A DNA stretch of 64,000 bases from Luteibacter sp. 9135 (GTDB lineage Bacteria; Pseudomonadota; Gammaproteobacteria; Xanthomonadales; Rhodanobacteraceae), in contig NZ_JQNB01000001.1 in the NCBI RefSeq assembly GCF_000745005.1, positions 2,721,501 through 2,785,500 of the forward strand, written 5' to 3'. Under the pieces are notes generated by a model. That model was not told the origin of the DNA. It saw nothing but the letters and a program-made list of their open reading frames with translations, and did no database searches. Below are positions 59,071 through 64,000 of the stretch, piece after piece (within the stretch, counting starts at the first letter, position 1; each line of letters starts with the position of its first letter). The position numbers were made by a program, and so were the translations under genes.

Positions 59071-60144
59071 ATGAACCCTTCCGACTGGATGCCCGATTTT
59101 TCGCATCCGTGGACGCGTTTCGCGTTGATCGTAGTGATCGCGCTGGCCGTCGCGGGTATTCTCCGCCGCTTCGTCGACCTGTTGTTGCGTCGCTTCACCC
59201 TGCGACACCCACGCGGTGCCAGCATCATCGCGCGCGCCAAGGCGCCGATGGAAGTGATCGTGCCGCTGGCGATGCTGCTGCTGACTTTCCGTGCCGCGCC
59301 GGAGCAACCCGAGCGCCTGATCGATGGGCTGGAACACCTGATCGCGGTGCTGCTGATCGGGGCCTGTACCTGGTTCCTGGTCCGTTGCATCGGCGCGCTG
59401 GAAGCCACGGTATCCCGTTTCAATCCCATCGACCTGGAAGACAATCTCCGCGCACGACGCGTGCAGACGCAGGTCCGTGTGCTGGCACGCACCGGCATGG
59501 TCGTAGTCATCGTGCTCGGCCTGGGCGTGGCGTTGATGACGTTCCCCACCGTGCGCCAGTTCGGCGCCAGCCTGCTAGCGTCCGCCGGCCTGGCCGGCCT
59601 CGCGGTAGGCCTCGCCGCCAAGCCGGTACTGGGCAACCTCATCGCCGGCATCCAGATCGCGCTGACGCAGCCGATCCGTATCGACGACGTGGTGATCGTC
59701 GAAGGGGAGTGGGGCCGGATCGAGGAAATCACCAGCACCTACGTGGTGGTGGCGATCTGGGACCAGCGCCGCATGATCGTGCCGCTGCAATACTTCATCG
59801 AGACGCCGTTCCAGAACTGGACACGCAACAACTCGCAGATACTCGGTTCGGTGCTGCTGTGGTTCGACTACGGCCTGCCGCTGGACCCGTTGCGCACGGA
59901 GTTGCAGCGCATCTGCAAGGACGCCGCCGAGTGGGACGGCCGCGTCATCGTCTTGCAGGTGGTCGAGGCGAACGACAAGGCGATGCAGATCCGCGCCCTG
60001 GTCAGCTCGATGGACTCCGGCAAGTCGTTCGACCTGCGCTGCAAGGTGCGCGAAGGCCTGATCGCCTTCGTCCGCCGCGATTTCCCCGCCTACATGCCCC
60101 GTTACCGCGTAGGAGCCCACGATGTGGGCGAACCCTCAAGGTAG
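59071..60144 (+). CDS. MscS-family mechanosensitive channel
   Basis: This is a 357-residue small-conductance mechanosensitive channel. Four hydrophobic N-terminal segments (FALIVVIALAVAGILRRF onwards) are followed by the pore-lining TM with the Gly/Ala-rich ASAGLAGLAVGLAAKPVLGNLIAGIQIALTQPIRIDDVVIVEGEWG, the beta domain (YVVVAIWDQRRMIVPLQYF) and a C-terminal alpha/beta domain. The start at 59071 gives the shortest complete form. The last 12 residues (VGAHDVGEPSR end) are encoded by a REP copy (R7), which provides the stop codon, so the native C-terminus was probably replaced. Confidence 0.9.
   Translation: MNPSDWMPDFSHPWTRFALIVVIALAVAGILRRFVDLLLRRFTLRHPRGASIIARAKAPMEVIVPLAMLLLTFRAAPEQPERLIDGLEHLIAVLLIGACTWFLVRCIGALEATVSRFNPIDLEDNLRARRVQTQVRVLARTGMVVVIVLGLGVALMTFPTVRQFGASLLASAGLAGLAVGLAAKPVLGNLIAGIQIALTQPIRIDDVVIVEGEWGRIEEITSTYVVVAIWDQRRMIVPLQYFIETPFQNWTRNNSQILGSVLLWFDYGLPLDPLRTELQRICKDAAEWDGRVIVLQVVEANDKAMQIRALVSSMDSGKSFDLRCKVREGLIAFVRRDFPAYMPRYRVGAHDVGEPSR
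60109..60130 (+). repeat. REP palindrome R7, within the mscS 3' end
   Basis: GTAGGAGCCCACGATGTGGG plus CG; the conserved tail GAACCCTCAAGGTAGCTAT runs past the mscS stop. It is translated in frame as the last residues of the channel. It pairs with R8 in inverted orientation. Confidence 0.8.
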
Positions 60145-60514
60145 CTATCGCGGATGAGGCAGCTCCTTTCGCACAGGCGAGCGTCTTTAGACCCTCCTAA
60201 GACGGCTTTTAAAGCGCCTTAAAAGCATCTCCGTTCAACACCCGGAAACGCCCGCATGGATGAGGTGCATGGCCTCAGTCGCCATAGTTACCTCGAGGGT
60301 TCGCCCACATCGTGGGCTCCTACCTGCCGCCTCGATCGACCTTGCGCGTCCATCGAATGCGCAAAGAAGCTTGTCGCTGTGTCCAGGGTCGACAGAAAGA
60401 TTCATGCATTTTTTCAGAATAGTCGTATGTCTACAGTAGGTCGCGATCCTTAAATTCTTCAGCAACCCTGCCGGAGCCGGCGTGGGTCCAATGAAAAATG
60501 AGGATAGCTAGACC
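60145..60514. other. Intergenic stretch between mscS and the M35 protease gene
   Basis: This 370-base stretch has no gene. It holds the tail of R7 and the inverted copy R8 (60302-60323). R7 and R8 match over about 50 bases and could pair into a long stem. From about 60340 onward the base composition drops visibly toward A/T, continuous with the protease gene. No clear terminator or promoter was identified. Confidence 0.6.
60302..60323 (-). repeat. REP palindrome R8 (pair with R7)
   Basis: On the minus strand this is GTAGGAGCCCACGATGTGGG plus CG, continuing GAACCCTCGAGGTAACTATG. It is near-identical to R7 over about 50 bases and oppositely oriented. Confidence 0.8.
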
Positions 60515-61663
60515 ATGAAGGATCTACTTCGCCGAACTGTATTCGCTGCTCTACTCTCACTGCCTGGTATAGCGAGCGCGGACGGACATATCGATGTGTC
60601 GCTGACGCTTTCCAACCCCCACGATCCGGGCGCATTGGTCATCTTGAAGCTGACCAATACAGGTGATGCGCCTGTGTCCATCATGTCGTGGGATACGCCC
60701 TTTCCTGCCTCGGGTGGAAGGTTGCCGGGGGCGATATTCAAAGTCACCGACATGGCGGGCAAGGAGGTGGCTTACCGCGGGTCGTGGGTATACGTCGGAC
60801 GCCTTGGTATGGATTCCTTTCGCCATGTTCTGCCCGGTGAGGTGATTACAAAGGAAGTAAATCTGGCACCCGAATATCGATTCGAAGCTAACAAAGCTTA
60901 CGAAGTACGGTATGAGATCGACCTGACGCGCGAACCGGACGTAGCCGTCGTCTCGTCGGCTGAACGAGCAGGTTTTGTAAAGCCATCCCAGAGTCGCGCC
61001 GTGTCCAACGCGGTCACCGTGTTCTTTGCAGAGTCGGTAGCAGGAACCAAAGTATCCTTGTCTGAGGATGAGTTGAAGTGTTCCATGCCGCAGCAAGCGG
61101 CTATAGCCTCAGCGCGATTGGAGGCCACGCGACGAATATTCGCAGCGGAACAATTCATGCGTGATCGCTACGTCCCTTACATAGAGGCCGGTCATCTGAG
61201 GTATCGCTTCAATCCCCATCCTCGTTACGTGCGATGGTTCGGCGTGCATGACGATGCGGAGCCTGAGTTTGGCTCCAGCGAGTGGGGTGTCAATGACAAT
61301 GCGCGTGTTTATGAAACGGTCATAGCCACCGGCAAAAGAGTAGGAGCCGGCGCTCCGACAATACATTGCGGATGTCCGGGTTTTGAACCGAACGTTGCTG
61401 CGCATGCCGAGGCGGAATCAACTTACACCATGTATTTCTGTAAGAAGTTTTTCGAGTTGCCTTTGTTTGACGCCTATGCTTCGCAAACTGGCGCTATTGC
61501 ACACGAATACACACACTACAACGCTTTTTATCCGGGCACGGGGGATTACCTGTATGGACATCCAGCCGTTGAAAAGCTTGCGAGGGAGCGGCGGTCCGTG
61601 GCGGTAAGAAATGCTGATAACTTCGAATTCTTTATTACAGATACGACGCCTTACCAGGAATAG
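60515..61663 (+). CDS. Secreted M35-type (aspzincin) metalloprotease
   Basis: This is a 382-residue protein with a signal peptide (MKDLLRRTVFAALLSLPGIASA). An N-terminal beta-sandwich propeptide-like domain (residues 24-180, HIDVSLTLSNPHDPGALVIL) precedes a C-terminal aspzincin domain. Zinc ligands are visible in HEYTH and the aspartate of GTGDYLYG, with the trailing NADNFEFF typical of deuterolysin/Lys-endopeptidase relatives. Four cysteines (CSMPQQ, CGCPGF, YFCKKF) may form disulfides. Codon use is visibly less G/C-rich than in all neighbours, suggesting acquisition from elsewhere. REP copies flank it. The substrate is unknown; bacterial relatives include secreted toxins of Aeromonas. Confidence 0.82.
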   Translation: MKDLLRRTVFAALLSLPGIASADGHIDVSLTLSNPHDPGALVILKLTNTGDAPVSIMSWDTPFPASGGRLPGAIFKVTDMAGKEVAYRGSWVYVGRLGMDSFRHVLPGEVITKEVNLAPEYRFEANKAYEVRYEIDLTREPDVAVVSSAERAGFVKPSQSRAVSNAVTVFFAESVAGTKVSLSEDELKCSMPQQAAIASARLEATRRIFAAEQFMRDRYVPYIEAGHLRYRFNPHPRYVRWFGVHDDAEPEFGSSEWGVNDNARVYETVIATGKRVGAGAPTIHCGCPGFEPNVAAHAEAESTYTMYFCKKFFELPLFDAYASQTGAIAHEYTHYNAFYPGTGDYLYGHPAVEKLARERRSVAVRNADNFEFFITDTTPYQE

Positions 61664-61677
61664 GTGGGTCGAGGGTT

Positions 61678-61699
61678 CGCCCACACCGTGGGCTCCTAC
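61678..61699 (-). repeat. REP palindrome R9
   Basis: On the minus strand this is GTAGGAGCCCACGGTGTGGG plus CG, with tail GAACCCTCGACCCACCTATT. The tail ends at the stop codon of the M35 protease gene. Confidence 0.75.
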
Positions 61700-61720
61700 C
61701 TGCCAGCCGTTCAACGTGAC

Positions 61721-61754
61721 AAAAAAAGAGCCCGGCATGTGCCGGGCTCTTTTT
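61721..61754 (-). terminator. Rho-independent terminator of typA (bidirectional)
   Basis: AAAAAAAGAGCCCGGCATGTGCCGGGCTCTTTTT is a perfect 9-bp stem with flanking A- and T-runs. It can end typA on the minus strand and the protease gene on the plus strand. Confidence 0.92.
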
Positions 61755-61776
61755 GGATCGCAGGTATCGCCTGGCC

Positions 61777-63621
61777 TTAGCCGCGCGACGCCTTCTTGCG
61801 ATCCTGTTCCGTCAGGTGCTTCTTGCGCATGCGGATTTCCTTCGGCGTGACTTCGACCAGCTCGTCGTCGTCGATGAAGTCCAGGGCCTGTTCCAGCGTG
61901 AACTTGGTGGCCGGGGTCAGCTGGATCGCATCGTCCTTGCCGGAGGCGCGCATGTTGGTCAGCGGCTTCGGCTTGATCGCGTTGACGGTGAGGTCGTTGT
62001 CCTTCGCGTGGATGCCGATCAGCTGGCCTTCGTACACCGAGTCACCCTCGGCGGCGAACAGCTTGCCGCGCTCCTGCAGGGGCCCGAGCGAGTAGGCCGG
62101 GGTGTTGCCGCCAGCGTTGGCGATCATCACACCGTTCTGGCGCTTGGCGATCGGAGCCGGGGTGTACGGGCCGTATTCCTTGAATACGTGGAACAGCAGG
62201 CCGGAACCCTGGGTGAGGGTCTTGAACTGGTTCTGGAAGCCGATCAGGCCACGGGCCGGGATCTCGTATTCGAGACGCACGCGACCGTTGCCGTCCGAGA
62301 CCATGTTCTTCAGCTCACCCTTGCGGATGCCGAGGCGCTCCATCACGCCGCCCTGGTGGATCTCTTCGATGTCGATCACCAGTTCCTCGATCGGCTCCAT
62401 CTTCTGGCCGTCGATTTCCTTGAGAATGACTTCCGGACGCGACACGGCCAGCTCGTAGCCCTCGCGACGCATGTTCTCGATCAGCACTGACAGGTGCAGT
62501 TCGCCACGGCCGGAGACCAGGAACTTGTCGGCGTCGGAGCCGTCCTCGACGCGGAGGGCGACGTTGTGCACCTTCTCGCGGTCCAGGCGCTCACGCAGCT
62601 GGCGGCTGGTCAGGAACTTGCCACCCGAGAGATCCTTGTTGCCGACGAACGGCGAGTTGTTGACCTGGAAGGTCATGCTGATCATCGGCTCGTCGACGCT
62701 CAGCGCCGGCAGCGCTTCCGGCGTATCCGGTGCGGTCAGCGTGTCGGAAATGGTCAGGTCGGGGATGCCCGAGATAGCGACGATATCGCCGGCTTCGGCG
62801 CTGTCCTGCTCGATGCGCTCGAGGCCCAGGAAGCCGAGCACCTGGACGATCTTGCCCTGGCGCTTCTTGCCTTCGCGGTCGATCACGGCGACCTGCATAC
62901 CCTTCTTCAGGGTACCGCGCTGCACACGGCCGATGCCGATCACGCCGACGAAGTTGTTGTAGTCCAGCTGGCTGATGCGCATCTGGAACGGGCCTTCCGG
63001 ATCGACGTCCGGCTTCGGTGCGTGCTGCATGATCGCTTCGTACAGCGGGGTCATGTCGCCTTCACGGGCATTCTCGTCGAGCGAGGCGTAGCCGTTCAGC
63101 GCCGACGCGTAGACGATCGGGAAATCCATCTGCTCGTCGGTGGCGCCGAGCTTGGCGAACAGATCCCACACCTGCTCGACCACCCATTCCGTACGTGCGG
63201 CGGGACGGTCGACCTTGTTGACGACGACGATCGGCTTGAAGCCCATCGCAAACGCTTTCTGGGTGACGAAGCGCGTCTGCGGCATCGGGCCGTCCATCGC
63301 GTCGACCAGGATCAGCACGGTGTCCACCATCGACAGCACGCGCTCGACTTCGCCGCCGAAGTCGGCATGTCCCGGCGTGTCGACGATGTTGATGCGGTTC
63401 TTGACGCCCGTTTTCTTGTCTTCCCAGGTGATGGCCGTGTTCTTGGCCAGGATCGTGATGCCACGCTCCTTTTCCTGGTCGTTCGAATCCATGACGCGCT
63501 CGGCGAGCACGGTACGCTCGTTGAGCGTGCCCGACTGCTTCAGAAGCTGGTCGACGAGGGTGGTCTTGCCATGGTCGACGTGAGCGACGATAGCGATGTT
63601 GCGCAGGAATTCGATCGACAT
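61777..63621 (-). CDS. typA: Ribosome-associated GTPase BipA/TypA
   Basis: This is a 614-residue translational GTPase related to EF-G that helps 50S assembly and growth under stress. The N-terminal G domain has [15 protein letters not shown] (P-loop), a switch region with [24 protein letters not shown], and NKVD. Domain II includes [20 protein letters not shown], and the EF-G-like C-terminal domains include [20 protein letters not shown]. The C-terminal NVRASGKD-type motif appears here as [13 protein letters not shown]. The gene is monocistronic with its own terminator, and a TATAAT -10 box lies upstream. Confidence 0.97.
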   Translation of the reverse strand: MSIEFLRNIAIVAHVDHGKTTLVDQLLKQSGTLNERTVLAERVMDSNDQEKERGITILAKNTAITWEDKKTGVKNRINIVDTPGHADFGGEVERVLSMVDTVLILVDAMDGPMPQTRFVTQKAFAMGFKPIVVVNKVDRPAARTEWVVEQVWDLFAKLGATDEQMDFPIVYASALNGYASLDENAREGDMTPLYEAIMQHAPKPDVDPEGPFQMRISQLDYNNFVGVIGIGRVQRGTLKKGMQVAVIDREGKKRQGKIVQVLGFLGLERIEQDSAEAGDIVAISGIPDLTISDTLTAPDTPEALPALSVDEPMISMTFQVNNSPFVGNKDLSGGKFLTSRQLRERLDREKVHNVALRVEDGSDADKFLVSGRGELHLSVLIENMRREGYELAVSRPEVILKEIDGQKMEPIEELVIDIEEIHQGGVMERLGIRKGELKNMVSDGNGRVRLEYEIPARGLIGFQNQFKTLTQGSGLLFHVFKEYGPYTPAPIAKRQNGVMIANAGGNTPAYSLGPLQERGKLFAAEGDSVYEGQLIGIHAKDNDLTVNAIKPKPLTNMRASGKDDAIQLTPATKFTLEQALDFIDDDELVEVTPKEIRMRKKHLTEQDRKKASRG

Positions 63622-63674
63622 GCGTTATGCGCCGGCGTACAGCCGGATCGCCTCTTTAGGTTGGGAAGCCGCCG

Positions 63675-63680
63675 ATTATA
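63675..63680 (-). promoter_or_regulatory. -10 element of the typA promoter
   Basis: On the minus strand this reads TATAAT, a perfect -10 hexamer, 54 bases upstream of the typA start codon. No good -35 is visible at the right distance. Confidence 0.5.
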
Positions 63681-63748
63681 AAGGAATTTGACGACTTTCG
63701 CATGACTGGCGGGGCGCCGTTCAGGCAACCCCGCCCCCCGACCTCGGT

Positions 63749-64000
63749 TCAGAGCCCCGGAAGCTGTCCCTGGCAGGTCGCCGGCAGATATTTCGCGTCT
63801 ATGCCGTCGCCGGCGCACGTCCAGTTCACCCGGCCCGCCTCGATCTCGGGCATGAGCACCAGGCGACCGCCGATCAGCTTGGCGTCGGCCTTGTGCGGCG
63901 CCTCGCCGTCCAGGGTGATGGCGATCTCGCCGCCCTGGCCGACCTCGACCGAACCGGCGTAGTCGTTGCCCAGCGAGTCGGCAGGGCCCAGTCCGGCCGC
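63749..64000 (-). CDS. pilA: Type IV pilin, C-terminal part
   Basis: The reading frame is open from base 64000 to a stop at 63749, giving the last 83 residues of a protein that runs off the window. The segment GEIAITLDGEAPHKADAKL, then RVNWTCAGDGIDAKYLPATC near the end, is the conserved C-terminal beta-sheet and disulfide-bonded D-region of type IV pilins (two cysteines, typical W-T-C and KYLPA-x-C). The frame has no in-window start, so it cannot be found by start-to-stop search. Which pilin (PilA or a paralogue) is undecided. It is transcribed toward typA. Confidence 0.82.
   Translation of the reverse strand, partial: AAGLGPADSLGNDYAGSVEVGQGGEIAITLDGEAPHKADAKLIGGRLVLMPEIEAGRVNWTCAGDGIDAKYLPATCQGQLPGL

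Overview
The window comes from the chromosome of a high-GC gammaproteobacterium. The gene set points to the Xanthomonadales, most likely Rhodanobacteraceae (Luteibacter/Dyella-like). The evidence is an SMC-type condensin next to zipA, a GlgE-type alpha-glucan locus, HutF-type histidine degradation, a bTHX ribosomal protein and dispersed GTAG-headed REP palindromes. This assignment is inferred from gene content and composition, not from a database search.

Layout. 1-4.5 kb: 3' end of accD, a GT4 glycosyltransferase/PAP2 phosphatase pair, gltX, a small membrane protein and a Zur-like Fur regulator. 4.5-8.4 kb: a zinc-type module (ZnuD-like TonB receptor, MerC-domain protein, CDF exporter) with a Zur-box-like palindrome in the divergent promoter, then bTHX. 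8.4-13.9 kb: an orphan lipoprotein, hutI coupled to a ClC antiporter, divergent hutF, and a small exported protein. 14.0-15.9 kb: asnB, preceded by a 22-residue leader ORF with six Asn codons and a perfect 10-bp-stem terminator. This looks like an undescribed asparagine attenuator and is the strongest novelty in the window. 16.1-24.8 kb: prfB (with its programmed frameshift), lysS, yciI, bolA, smc, zipA and a PaiB-like gene. 24.9-42.3 kb: a seven-gene, tightly coupled alpha-glucan/trehalose operon: glgE, treS-maltokinase fusion, glgB, glgX, treZ, malQ, treY. 42.3-45.7 kb: a repeat-rich insertion region with two complete IS3-family elements, both with recognisable 3-bp target duplications, and two inverted copies of a ~240-300 bp element, one of them split by the second IS. 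45.7-54.3 kb: ACBP, cmk, rpsA, ihfB, lapA, lapB, a WecA/WbpL-like initiating transferase, a WbpM-like dehydratase and galU. 54.4-64 kb: a DUF2628-like protein, a secreted amidase, two cytochromes c, a Mug-like glycosylase, an MscS channel whose C-terminus is encoded by a REP, a lower-GC M35 metalloprotease, typA/bipA, and the 3' end of a type IV pilin.

How the genes work together. In the alpha-glucan operon TreS turns trehalose into maltose, the fused kinase makes maltose-1-phosphate, GlgE polymerises it and GlgB branches it. GlgX and MalQ remodel the polymer, and TreY/TreZ regenerate trehalose. No glgA or glgC lies in the window. The lapAB, wbpL/wbpM-like and galU block couples LPS assembly control to O-antigen/exopolysaccharide precursor synthesis. 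prfB-lysS, cmk-rpsA-ihfB and smc-zipA are conserved housekeeping neighbourhoods. No tRNA, rRNA or CRISPR array was recognised.
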